A stretch of 64,000 nt of DNA, taken from positions 4,154,001 to 4,218,000 of the forward strand of contig CM073323.1 of assembly GCA_037043015.1 (NCBI GenBank). The letters are read 5' to 3'. This DNA is from Bryum argenteum. Its lineage: Eukaryota > Streptophyta > Bryopsida > Bryales > Bryaceae. Every line of letters begins with the position of its first letter. The first letter of the stretch is position 1. Shown one piece after another: positions 1-12,305 of the stretch. The notes below the pieces were generated by a model. That model was given only the letters and a program-made list of their open reading frames with translations. It was not told the DNA's origin and did no database searches. A program made the position numbers and the translations under genes.

Positions 1-2310
1 CAACTCCCTTTCATCAGCTGCAAACACCTTTGCAAACGATGGTCGTTCTTCTTTATTTGGTAGCGACTGCAACGTCTTTGTCCCTAACTCAGGTCCCCAT
101 TTATCCTTGCTATAATGTTTGTGTTGTACTCGAACCTTACTGACCCCCTCTCGATTGTCCATATAGAATCGCATGTGGTGCGGAAAGGTTATGCCAACCA
201 AAGAGTCCCCACCCGTCAATAAGTGAGGGGTTATGAAAGACTTCCAGTCCCACACATTTTCTAAGAGTCTGGCGCTAACAAACGCCTCTGTTATGGATGT
301 ACCTTGTTCTATTAGACTAAGCATTTCTTTCAACGAGTCGATGTCCGACCTCTTCAACACATTAGATATACAACTAAAGCGTTGGTCGATATCTTCGTGT
401 GTATGGCCCACTATAAGGAAAGAGAGAGCTCCACCTCTTGAAAAAACCCAATCCCACCAATGAAACACATAGAGCAAACATGTAAATGTTTTTATTCTCT
501 CGTGTGCGAGCTTATCCGCTTGATACGTAATGTTGGAGGCAAAAGCGTTTTCTCCTCTTCACATCTCCTATCACGCGCAACAATGTCTTTCACCACCTGG
601 TTGCTATCACGTTTGTGTGCGTGCGCCGAACCACACATCGCAATATAAACCAATCCCATGTCACGAGGCTCCACACAAATGGGTCTTCACAAACCGATAC
701 TCGATGTTCTTCACGGTTTGACGAATTCTCGGTACCATGGTAGTGTTTTGATCCATGCCATCAACGATGATGCACATGTACAACTCCGGGCTGATATAGC
801 ACGACCTCTTAAATATCCAATAATCCCTCCGTTCCTCCATCTGAATACGCAGATGCATCATAAACAACTCTTTTATTTTGATCCGAGATCTCGCATTCGT
901 GGTTCCCTCCACGGCACATTTATACTCCCAAAGCGGTGATAACACTTTGAAAACCTCGAGAATGGGGTACCTGGACATGAGGATATCCGATGCGCCACAT
1001 CCTCCGAACGAGCTAATTGAAATGGTTTCTCCGTTACAAACTCTCTTCACCTCCTCGTTCACGTAATTGAATATATCGGACTTCCGAGTATTCGTGGGCG
1101 GGAGAATAAGAGGCACCACTTCGTTGTCATCCTTACGAAAAATTGAATGATGAGGTTGAGGACAACCACTTTCGTCCACAAATGATTTAAATGAGGCCTC
1201 TGCGCACGACATTCTAGTCTTTCTCCCGAAGCGGTTTGAAAAGGTCATTACGCGTGAATCGCCGCCACTCTTCCATATATTAAACACTCCTTCTTCATTT
1301 GTTTAACCGTCTTTGTGAATATCCAATGCCCAGAAAGATAACAAGCATTGCAAACTTGTTTGCCATCTAACTTTGTGACAAATTTATCTCGTTGGAAACG
1401 TTCCGTCCGTGTATAAAAAGAAAGCGAAGATTTGTCTCATCCAAGTACTTGAATTGCATAAGTAGAAGCCCACGCATTATAACCATGTCCAATAGATACC
1501 GTTTCTTGAATGTCTCTCAAACAATTTTGTTTGCATCCTCCTCGCCCTATTGCCTTTGCACGCTTAGAAGAGATACCTTTGTAGATATACCTTCTCTAGA
1601 AGATGTCTCCCTGGAATCTCTCTTTCTTCTATTTTGCATAGAATATGGACGTCGGGCCGCTCGACATTTAATAAGCCCATCTACATGGGGCAAATCTCGG
1701 ATGTTGGAAGGAGTACTTTGAGAGAATGGAGAGTTCTCATCTAGGGGGGTTTGAAGCTATACTATCACTACCGGACCCTATCGGTGGATCCAGGGTGTGT
1801 TGAAGTTGTCATGGAAATCAAATTCTTGTGCCAACCTCCGTACAGTGGCGTTTGAGACCCATTCAATACGCCCTCGCCATTTTGAATGGTGGGTTCCATG
1901 GCTATCGCGACGTAGATAAGACTTGTGCCAACGGATGATCAATCCAACACACATTCCAAGACGCTCTCCCACAATCTCTCCAAATTAATGCAATGCATCG
2001 TCTCTACCCTAGTGATGCGTCTTCGCCACCTCAGACGGGAATAACTTCGATCCACGCAATTGCGCGCGCGATTTTTAAATGTATACTCCTCCTAGTTGCC
2101 AAGCCGACAACTTCTCTTCTTTCGATAACAATTCAAATGTCCTTCCCAATTGAGATGAAATGACCGAGTAATACCATCTTGATCCGCCTTGCACGAAGTC
2201 CGCGTAGATAATCGCGCTCCCACTGAACCGTTTGGATTAATGACATCGCTTCTGTATTGGGTGTTTTGATGTACTAAAGGGATTTGGAAATTGGAGCTGT
2301 CCATTGTCGT
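1..2310 (-). pseudogene. Gene A, element copy 1: decayed DDE/DUF7869-like putative transposase
   Basis: Reading leftwards, this stretch matches the 970-aa protein at 15079-17991 along its length, but it is broken by stops and frame changes. It runs off the left window edge, so the C-terminal part is unseen. Recognisable blocks, N- to C-terminal: a weak match to the N-terminal 70 residues near 1780-2300; the Cys cluster DGKQVCNACY near 1340-1370; VDGMDQNTTMVPRIRQ with RFVKTHLCG near 661-770; DSNQVVKDIV near 580; VGHTHEDIDQRFS near 370-410; and PHHMRFYM near 180. The DDE-like Asp positions therefore survive although the reading frame does not. What is seen is homology to the second copy. The transposase role is inferred. 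Longest remaining frame is 208 codons (661-1287) with no ATG at its start. Confidence 0.75.
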
Positions 2311-3665
2311 TGTTGAACTAATAGGAACCTATACATTGCAAACATGTGAAAATATGTGTGTAAGCAATAGAAAATATCATTCATTCAAACAAACATATGT
2401 TCAAGGACATAAATTTTTGCTTCCAAACATGATTGTTAATGTTGGTTACTAAATTCGTAATGATATTGTATATAATTGTTAAGATTGTTTAAAGTTGTTA
2501 AATTACTTAGGATTATCTTGTGTACTTTATTTATATATAAATTAACGGTTTATCTACCTCTACAAACCTGTGTTGGATAAAATAATACAATGCTAAGTTT
2601 TGATTACATGGAAATAACAATAATCATGTTTGATACCTTGTCCAAGACTATGTTACACCTTAGGAATTGGATTGTTTGCGTTTCATAATACATTGCTAAA
2701 AATCGTTGATTGAAATAAAAAAAGACAATGACAACATGAAATGGCGTCAAATTACTTTGTACCTATGGCAATTTCTATTATAAATCCTACATCATGCTTT
2801 GAGCGTGCATAAAATCACAAAGATGGTGGTATTGTTTAGGATAAAAGAATAATTATTGCAATGACAATGATTATAGAAAGTTACAACTTACTTATAGGTT
2901 CAATTAAATTTGCAAGAAAAAAATAATATTTGCAATATTCATTGTATGATCTATTATCATAGCGATGGATAGAATTATCATGTGTTCTTGTATGAATGCA
3001 ATATATTATTGTTTGGAAAATATGGTAATTTTAAACTTTAACTTTAACTTCTACTACATTATAAAAATGAAAGTTGAATAAAACTTGCAACCAATGATTC
3101 AATTGCACTCAAGTAGGAACAAAGTTTTATAGAAGAATAAAAAATATTAAATCAAATTGGAACTAAATTATTCCCACCTCAATGAGTTAGCTTTATAGGG
3201 CTTAGAACCAAGTGGTGTTCACACCACATGTCCATTCTTAGACATGCTCTTCAATACATGTAAAATATATAGACCTGGAAACATACAACAAATAAACCGG
3301 AATTTAGCAATGCAAACACTTGTGCGTTAGAGATTATTCAACTAGTAACTTACATTTTGAGTCATCTTGGAATTTGAAAGAAAAAAAAAAAAAAAAAAAA
3401 AAAAATCATTTTCAGTCAATTTTAAGAATTAAAAAAATGATTCACAACATACAACAAAATTTCAAGAATTTAGTAAAACAATAACTTGTAGATTAAATTA
3501 TTTAGCCTTCAACTAAAATCATTCAATTGTTTTCATAATTATAGAAAGTTTTTTAAAAAACTTAACATACAACAAAATTGCTATAATACAGCAATAAAAA
3601 TACCTTTGATTAGACATCCCTCAACTAAAAAATGACATTTTTTTATTTTTTTATTTTTTGAAAAA

Positions 3666-3789
<124 letters not shown>

Positions 3790-4315
3790 AAGAAAAGAAA
3801 AGAAAAGAGAGGAGGTGGTAGAGGTGTTCGCCTGGCACCCCCCCCCCTCGCTTTGCCAAGGGCGGGCCGACTCTGACTTCTTTATCTCAATCGCTAACTT
3901 CTTCTTTGTCTGCATCAATCGTTGCTTGCTTTAGTACCGAATCGCCGCTTGCTTTAGTACCGATCGCTCTTTCTTTGTTGTACCGGATCGCCGCTTTCTT
4001 TTTGTTGCTACCGAATCGATGCTTGCTACTTTTGCGATCTTGTTGCTATTCCTCATTGCTATCATTGGTGTTGTTGCTCTCATTTGCGCGTGCATTTTGG
4101 GTTCTTGTTCGCTCTCTTGTGCGAGACGCTACTATTCAAGTTGTCCACTTTGTACTCGATATGTTAAAATCTTTGTCTTCCTCCCTTCATCCTCTTTGTG
4201 GTCTTTGTTGCCATGCACGGCCCACCAAAATCCTAATCTTAAAACCTTTAACCCTAAAAAAAAAAAATTAAAAATCTTTAAAAATAAAAATAATAAAAAA
4301 TTATCGAGAGATTGC

Positions 4316-4341
4316 AAGGGGTGTGCGCGCGCACACCCCTT
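4316..4341. repeat. Perfect 26-bp GC-rich palindrome
   Basis: AAGGGGTGTGCGC is followed directly by its reverse complement, forming a perfect palindrome in the AT-rich spacer of copy 1. The outer GGGGTG/CACCCC arms resemble the palindromic cores repeated in the same spacer of copy 2 (18.2-18.9 and 20.1-21.6 kb). A possible protein-binding site of the element is an inference. Confidence 0.7.
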
Positions 4342-5455
4342 GAAACAATCAACCAAGTGAACTCCAATAAACATCCCATTTACTATATTAAAGCCATTTC
4401 AAACGTCTGATACCCGCCTATGAGGGATACCCGCCCATATTGATACCCGTCATACATTATAGTTACTTGCTTAAGAACAAGAAAAATGAAAACATTTAGC
4501 AACACATGATAGTAAAAATATTAATGTAGATATTGTAGAACTAACATCTTTCACATACAGTCGTTTGAGACTAAAAAATATTACCTTCTTTTACGATTCC
4601 AAATTTCTAAAATTTTCTTCACTGTAAAAAGAGCATTTAACCCCAGTCAAACGTATTCACACATTTTGGTCAAGGGAGAGAAAAAAACACTATTTTCTAC
4701 ATAAAACCTATAGATCTTCATTTTTTTAATTTTTTTTTTTCTAGCGAAAAATTTATGTGATAAATAAATTCTTATCAATCATTTTGGATTTTCATTCTAA
4801 AGCATGTTGAGTTCACAAAAGAATAAAATGTGGCATAAAAGTTTGTCAAATAATTTCAATCTCGATCCTTTGTATATTTGTTTTGAATATGCTACACACC
4901 TTTTCCATGTCTAGAAATTGGTTTTAAGGTAACCAACATGATCATGCCAATCATGATTTTAAAGAAGTTAGACCTTGTATAGTGAATTTTTTTTAAGCCA
5001 AGTGAAATTAAAGTGTGCTAGACCACTTTGAATACAATTAAGAAATGAATTATTCTTATGATTTCAAATGCTATAATATTTTAATCCTTCCGATGCATAG
5101 TAGCCTAAAAAATTTGGTGGCTTTATATCAATGTTTATTTTAAGATTCTAGGATTAGAAGTCTTAAATTTCACTCTAAAACTAGATTTTGAAGCCACTTT
5201 TTGATAGTGACAGATTTGAAGTGTTTCTTGAAGAATAATGGCCTAGGCTTTTCCGGGCTAAAGAGTCGTCAATCATAAAACATCTTCCACATGGAGTCAT
5301 ATTAGAATCAAAACAAACAAAATGGCCTATGTTTGTCTATATTGACATGAACCATGTGGTCGGATGGTGAATTTTGGTATAAGTTATCAATATTTTATTG
5401 AATAGAAATCAAAACAATTGTCAAATAGACTCTAAATTACACCATATTAACCATT

Positions 5456-8400
5456 ATGATATTGTGTTCCAATGATGATCAGGTTGCCATGCCTCGCAAC
5501 GTCGGAACCAACTGCAAAATCGACAAGACATGGGAGAAGCACGGATGGTGGATTGTAGAAGAGGACCCCTCAAAGCCTTATTTGTGGATGACGCACCAAC
5601 CTTTTAAAATAAGGGACCGTGACGTCATCGTTAAGCAAGCGTTTTGGCGAGATTCAAGCAATTACTACCCGCCCATCGTCCCGACATGATATATGTGATG
5701 TGTGTGTCCCAGATCTTTGATGAAGCAATGCAGAAGACTTCTCTGTCGAGACAGCTTCTTCTTGCATCCATTCCGAATCCTTGCTTGCAAGTTAAGGGTC
5801 CGTGAAATTTCTCAATACCTTGCAGAAATTTTGGCTGAATATCGCTCCCGCGATGACGTGTCGGCGAGGCAGGAGCATATGTCACATTGTCTAGGGTTAG
5901 CACAGGAAAATGTGGCACGAGCAATGGTTCTTATGGATGCCCATATTAAGTACGTAGCATTACCAGAGGCGGATCCAACACATGCAACATCACAAGGTCC
6001 ACCAGCTGAACCAGAAGAGACGGATCCACCCACCGTAGTTATGTTATTGGAAGTCGGTTGGATTACTAGCCACTTCAAAGATTACAATCTGCTCCGTCCA
6101 GCCGATCGCGCGACTCTCGAGCCGCTCAGGAAGTGTTCCTCTATCCTAAGAAGACGTCCTTCAAAGCGGCCACGACGTGAGAGAGGCGACATAGCATCTG
6201 GTTCAGGTGGACGATCGTCGAATGTGGCTACAAGTGGTGCGAGGTCAACTGGACGAGGATCGAGGGCACGTAGTAGGGGTAGTGGGTCTACAACCATGAG
6301 GTTTCCAACTCGCATGGAGCATCTCGCATGTACCGAGTTCTTCACTGAATGTATCGCGGTGGAGGACGAGTTTCAAGAAGTATGGGACCAGGACGAAGAG
6401 GATTCAAAGTCGGAACCGAGGATGGCGTTGGAGGCCTCAACGTCAAGTAAGTTCCTAGCACCGATACCTGCCAAGCGAAAATTGCGAAAGGATCACTATG
6501 GGGGACATTGTATTCGGTGAAGATCGACAAGATTATCCAAGTGGAGAGTCCTTTGACAAACCATCGGGTACTCGCTGCAAAGAGAGTTAGAGAGGTTTAT
6601 GACTTTGAGACATCCAGAGAACAAGACTTGTGTGAGCAAGTTGGTTCTTCGTCCGATCAAGTACATTGTGGATGTCACCACTGACGATGGTGTGGTTCGG
6701 CGAGAAGAGGTGTCATTCCCCCTCGAAAGAGCACAACGAGAGTTCCAACGCATATTTGATACACACGGATTAGCGTCTATTCACGGTACAACACACTCTC
6801 AGTTGTGTTGGCTTCAGGAGAGGATCATTTGGGAGCCAGTGGATGGACAACACATAGTTGCAGCCTGCAATTTTGCGAAGGAAGAGGTTGCCCAACACAA
6901 ACTCTCACATGCTGAGTTTGTTAACATCTTTGAAATGCGGGAGGCAACATTTGTCGTATACGATGATCCTGCATTGTACCTAGCGAAGTCCGCGCGGGTC
7001 AACAAGAAGGAATGGAATAGGACAAAATAATCCACCATAGATGAGGACTTGAGAAAGCTACGCGAGATTTGGGAGTTGTATGGGAAGCCCGATAGCTTGG
7101 TTCGTGCGGACGATGAACGGGGCTAAAGCTACTGGTGTGTCGCGGCTAATGCGGTGTGCGAAGAACCTTGTTGAGGGCAACAAAGGTATAACAATCAAGA
7201 GGTTGGCAAAGCGGATGCGTGACTTGACCATTCATGCGTGGAATCCTCGGCGCGAGTGTTCTGAAGCTATCCTTCAAGTGTGTCAAGGACTACGAAGATG
7301 GCCATCTCTTTTATAGCAAGGAAGAGGAGAAGAAGTGGAAGGCGTTTGCAGACAAGAACAACCTAGATCCTACTGTGGATGTACGGGAGCATCGGAAGCG
7401 AATGACCATGAATTGGTTGAGGCCGCTCAATGTGGTTCCACAGTCTGCTTATCTACGGCTAGTCAAGTCTTGTGCAGCTAAGCCAGTGGGGGAGGACGAC
7501 CCAGACCCTCGACAATCATATTACTTTCACGCCATCAAGGATGCGTCTAGGAATCCCCGTACTATTGCAGGTGCAGTTGACCGGATCATGAGACAAGAAG
7601 CGGTTGCTAATATCACTCGTTGGTTAATGGTGTCCAACAAAGAGTGCTCACCTAATTCCATGGAAGAGTTCTTCCACATATCTGTACGGAAGTATTTTCC
7701 CGGGGGCAAGGAGCAAATTGATGCATTTGGCAAGGACTTGGCCAAAGACACAAAAGCCGCATGGGCTAAACCTACACGAGAGAAGGTGCCCAAGTTGGCA
7801 GACATAAGTGAACTTATTCCCACCTCCATCAAGGTTCACTATCATGACATTGCAACAAGAACACATGGAGAAGTGGAAGCATCAGCAGATGAGGGTGGTG
7901 CCACTACCGTCACATGGAAGTGGGTGTTACAAGTTCGAAGGCCAACTCAGACCAGTACACCAGATCATCTTATGGTTCGAGCTTGGGAAGGATTATTTCA
8001 TCCTGATGTCCAGCAGTTGACACAATCGTACTTGTGGGTTGTTGATTGTCGGCGTGGTGGGGAAAGGCGTGGAGACGGTCGCTTGGGAAGAAGAAGCGAT
8101 TCACCAAAGTTATTGCACAATTGTCGGTGTGGATGACAGGCGTTGAACGATGGAACAACATTCTCTTTGTTACCACCACCGTGTTTGCTAATGCCGAGTT
8201 GTTCGCGAAGCTCAATCTTCCCGGTGGCACTCAACGACATGGATGTTGGGCATTTGGCGCAAACTCGGTTGATCAGTATGCCCTCAACTTTACTGCAGGG
8301 TGGTCGATTCTGACAAGCGGTGGAACCATTTGGAGGTGTTGTTGTTTATATGCAACACCGTGATGATACTTCCCAAACTGAATTATGTTTAAGGGACCGT

Positions 8401-9177
8401 CCCACGACCACTTTTATTTCACGATCAATGGAGTGAGACACATCAACCGTCGGAGGGTGATAGACTCGGCGATCGCCATCCGAGCTCTCTAGGATGGTGG
8501 ATGCGTATTTGCCAATTGGTTGGGGTTTGGGCTGCGTATAACATTACAACGGCCATTCCGACAATCCTTCATGGAGGTTTCCATGGATCGGAGATCATTG
8601 TCATTGACGATAGCCTGGAAAGGCTAAACTTCTTGTATACAAAGTTGTTTGTCAACTTCCAAGGACAATTTCGAGATCCCTGAGATGACAGTGCAACAAG
8701 GAGCACCACGGCGTTGGCATTTCCGAGGGCGAAGATCCGATGAACATAGGTTCGAAGGAAGGCGGTAGTGACGAGGACGAGCTTGGAGATGAAGCGGATA
8801 CTTCTATTCCAAAGACCATACACATTGGCAAATGTCGACGACCCAGCGCGTGTAGTATGGCGGATGTATGTACCGCGATCATAACTCATGACGACGACGG
8901 GCTTCATTCGTGCAGTGAACCTAATGGCTTTGAGGAAGGATCGGAGATACGGGAGGTGGTTCTAGATACTCCAATTCAAACGAGACCAATGGTGCCATCC
9001 ATTCCACAATCTACGGAATCAGCGGACACCATAGCTTTCAACGAGGCCTTCGCACCAATGATGACATTTAGAGACGGCTTCTACTATAACACCGATGGCA
9101 TAAGGTACACTCGCCACGGTGAGCCGGGCGATTCTGGCGTCGACGAGTCTGCGTCCATCGGTCTTGAATTCTATTGA
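5456..9177 (+). pseudogene. Gene B, element copy 1: decayed VDGQH-motif protein
   Basis: This is a relic of the same gene as 21720-25191, spread over several plus-strand frames (5456-5689, 5702-6520, 6599-7030, 7080-7316, 7234-8136, 8046-8363, 8501-8683, 8740-9177). Blocks shared with copy 2, in order: HGWW near the start; WEPVDGQHIVAACNFA near 6830-6870; FVVYDDPALYLAKSARVN; EHRKRMTMNWLRPLN near 7390-7430; DPRQSYYFHAIKD; LWVVDCRRGG near 8030; VERWNNILF at 8140-8165; and FRDGFYYNTDGIRY near the end. The Trp codon at 8151 is the position where copy 2 has a stop. Coding GC is clearly higher than in copy 2, which suggests an old split between subfamilies. Function unknown; see copy 2. Confidence 0.75.
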
Positions 9178-9997
9178 TCCCCTAGTGTCGGGCGGCGGTG
9201 GATCGTATGGTACATGAGGCCTATGAAGCGTCTGGGTAGGACAATGGAGGAGGATGATTAGAGCATCAGAGATTTATAAGTAGCAAGTCAATATGATGTT
9301 TAGGTGGCATGTTAGGTTTGATTGATATGTTTGAGTAAAGTATGAGATGTTTGGTTATAGTATTATGCATGTTATATTATAGTATTTACTATCAGTTTCT
9401 AAAGTACGTTTATGAATTTTATGTATAGATTTTCATATAATATAGAGCGAGATGCTACATATTTTCTCGTTGAATAGCACATGTTGGCCTTTTATCTCTT
9501 ATAAAGTATGTTTATTGTATAAATGCCAAAAATAGTATATAAATGTCATATAGCAATGTACAACGTAGAAGTTCATAATCAAAATTGCATTGAATCTAAA
9601 AAGAAACACAATAGGAAGTTCAAGGACAAAATTGAATCTTTGAAATTCTTTAAATTTCAATTTTTGCACTCCAAGACGTGACGTTGTCCTTCATATTGAT
9701 CCATTGGGATTTGTATTCCAAAAATTTATATGGTACACAAAATGATAAAATAGATGTTGGCAATATTTGAATATAATAATTTGGTAGTATTTACAAAGCA
9801 ATAGAACATGATTTAGCAACAAATTTGTTATTAAAAAAATACTATTTCTCATTAGTTTAAGTTTAGTGCCTCCACATTTAAATTATTTTTTTTTTGTGGA
9901 ATTTTTGTTGTTTTTTTCATTTTGGAGGAAAATGTTGTTGTTTTGACATGCCATTGAGTGCACTTGGCAAAGTGCATAATTGCTTAATTGCGTGTTT
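9178..9997. mobile_element. 3' flank and probable right end of element copy 1
   Basis: AT-rich non-coding DNA after the gene B relic. At 9959-9997 there is a palindrome, GTGCACTTGGCAAAGTGCA, followed by sequence ending in GTGTTTATA. This resembles the right end of copy 2, where GTGCACATGGCTATGTGCAC is followed by sequence ending in GTGTTTTAT. I take about 9997 as the right end of copy 1; its left end lies outside the window. Confidence 0.45.
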
Positions 9998-10714
9998 ATA
10001 GATCGGGAGATCGTAACATATTAATATCAAAAACAAACTGCAAAATTTCATCATTTTCACTTTGAGGTGGAAATGCTACCAATATACCTATTGCAATGAA
10101 AAAATCACAAATTAGAAAGATGTTCACCTTCATCTTAATAAGTCCTTTACCCAACAAAAATTCATCAAAAAAATTTCTTGGCTCAAATAAAAGCCATGCA
10201 ATGGTAAAAACTACCGAACATTTTACAAAGGAAAAATAGTCCAAAACTAGACCCTTTGCATTTCAATTTCATGCCTTATCTTCAAAACATCTTCGATCTT
10301 GTTAAGGTTTCTACCACTTACACTAGACTCTAATTGGAGGCCATCTCAAAAATTAAGTTGAAATCCAACGGTGGATGAGGGAGATATAGCTCCTCAAATA
10401 TCATCCATTTTTGCACTTTTTCTATAGACAAAACATCATTGCAAATCCAATAGCAAAATCATTTGGATCAAAAAACTTCTCACTACAAATTTGTTAAGAA
10501 TCACCTTAAGATCATGACCATGAAAAATAAAAATCATGAAAAACTATTTTTAATTTCACATAATTGGCTTGCAATGGTAATACATGCCCCATGCTTGGAA
10601 ACCCAAAAACAAGAGTTGTCTTCACTAAAGTGAATTCCATTAATTCATACTTTATTGTATGGGCTTGAACTATGTATAACACACTAGCAGCACCAAGCCA
10701 TGTACATCACATTA
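9998..10714. other. AT-rich intergenic stretch
   Basis: No gene seen. The 82-codon minus-strand frame at 9996-10244 has hydrophobic low-complexity content and no recognisable domain. Confidence 0.6.
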
Positions 10715-11027
10715 AACGCTCAAACGGATCCACCGAGTATCGAACCCAGACCGCTTATTTGTGACTCAAACATCCCTACCAATCAACCATGAATCATGGC
10801 TTGGCGATCATACCCACGAGAAAAGCTTACACAAACCTACTAGGTGCTCTGTTGACTATTCTAGGGTTACTTTTGTTTCTTCTGGCTACTATAGTGTCTA
10901 ATCCCGAAAGGGGTGAGTAGTCTTGCACCAAGGTCCTTCTGTCCGGTGGGCTTTAGGTCGTTGGCTTGACGAACAGACACTCTAATCACGCCGGTCCTGA
11001 AAAAGGATTGGAGTTTTTATCTATCTA
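10715..11027 (+). mobile_element. SINE-like element, copy 1 (inverted tRNA-type head)
   Basis: The body at 10860-11027 shares several blocks with the SINE at 26991-27376: CTATAGTGTC, a purine-rich GAAAGGGG-type segment, GTCCGGTGG, GAACAGACACT and TCACGCCGG, ending in a (TATC)n tail. Upstream, at 10715-10810, is a tRNA-like segment in the opposite orientation with an A-box-like TTGATTGGTAGGG and a B-box-like GGTTCGATACT on the minus strand. Known SINEs have a Pol III tRNA head and a simple-repeat tail. The inverted head may be a rearrangement or a feature of this subfamily. Confidence 0.65.
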
Positions 11028-11469
11028 TCTATGGGCTTGAAAACTTTACAACACAGACTAGACTTGATTTGGAACCTAATCCAAGTGATTTCATCCAAAA
11101 CGGACCTCGGATGAAGAAGAAGATCTATATAGCTCTTCAAAGTTTCTGATGTACATCCAAAATGTCGTTTTTCGACATCGTGGGCGTTTAAGGGTTAATC
11201 ATAGAAATGTGCCATAATAATGCCATTTCCCATATAGATTGTGCTAAATTTATTAAGTTAGAAATCTTGTTTTTAACGCCATATAAGGTGGATGCTCTGC
11301 ATAATTCTTTAATACGGCCAATTCAAATCTAATGTCTCTCAGATTTCACCATAAGAATGTAAACCATGTTCCTCCGTCCAATCTTTGAAATGTAGTTCGT
11401 TGGAATTTTGGAATATCATCCCTACAACTTCTCTAGTGCCACCCCTCTTCTATTTGTAATGTCACATCT

Positions 11470-11702
11470 TTAACCCTTAAAGGTCCCTTGGAGATAGTAT
11501 GTACGGTGGCGTATAATTGAGATTTGCTACCAACAAGAAACTCTATATTGTGATCTTAAAAGCTTAGTAGAACCGCATGGATTTATATGTCAACTTGTTC
11601 TTTGAACTCAAATCTATTAAAGGTGTGCACTCATTCCAATACAACCAAAATACGTTGTATTCTAGCAACCAAAATATGGTTGTTCAGACCTTTAAGGGTT
11701 AA
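11470..11702. mobile_element. TTAA-flanked MITE (copy 1 of family P1)
   Basis: 233 bp bounded by TTAA on both sides, with inverted ends CCCTTAAAGG / CCTTTAAGGG. A TTAA target duplication together with ends starting CCC is the piggyBac-type pattern. The 55877-56107 element is the same family in opposite orientation; shared internal segments include one around TTTCTTGTTGGTAGCAAATC. No coding capacity. Confidence 0.8.
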
Positions 11703-11739
11703 CCTCTAGTTTCTCACTCTCTCCATTTTCAACATTAAC

Positions 11740-11882
11740 CCTCTTCCTTGTTTAATGTTACCCCTTGTACGTGTATAATGTTACCCCTTTGATCTGTATA
11801 ATGTTACCCCTTCGACCTGTATAATGGTACTCTTCGACATGTATAATGTTACCCCTTCAACCTTTATAATGTTGACCCCTTA
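11740..11882. repeat. Minisatellite, about 25-bp unit
   Basis: Five to six imperfect tandem copies of a unit close to TGTATAATGTTACCCCTTCG. Non-coding. Confidence 0.85.
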
Positions 11883-11884
11883 CT

Positions 11885-12136
11885 CTCTTAAAACCCGAAA
11901 CGGGTTTTGGAGGTTCCCGCACGAGAAAAACTCTGTCAACTTTGACCATTATAATCTCACAAATGAGGAAGAATGAACGGTTCAAATTTGGTATGTGAGA
12001 AGAATGTCAAGTGAACTTTGAGATCTTACGGTTGAATCTTTTAAAGAATTCTTGGATTGAGATTTTTGAGCTTAATCTAAAGGAAGGTCAAATTTTGTGA
12101 CTTAGACCGTTTTGCAACAAGGAGAGTTAGGGGTTA
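11885..12136 (+). repeat. Interspersed repeat R1, left copy
   Basis: Starts CTTAAAACCCGAAACGGGTT and runs to GTTAGGGGTTAACC. The same sequence occurs inverted at 14195-14440, and a partial inverted copy lies at 19015-19150 inside element copy 2. The two outer copies flank the TTAA fold-back element symmetrically, so the whole 11.9-14.4 kb block is a large nested inverted repeat. Confidence 0.8.
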
Positions 12137-12305
12137 ACCCCTTCGACAATCGTAGGAATGTGCTATGTAGCACCTTAATGCCCACTCCTCTAGTCGCTAG
12201 AAGTCACACAAATGTGATGCCAACGTGAGCCACCATCACATTTTATCACAATAAAAGTTTCCTATAATATTTTTCTCAAAACAATGCTTTACACCAAACA
12301 ATGTC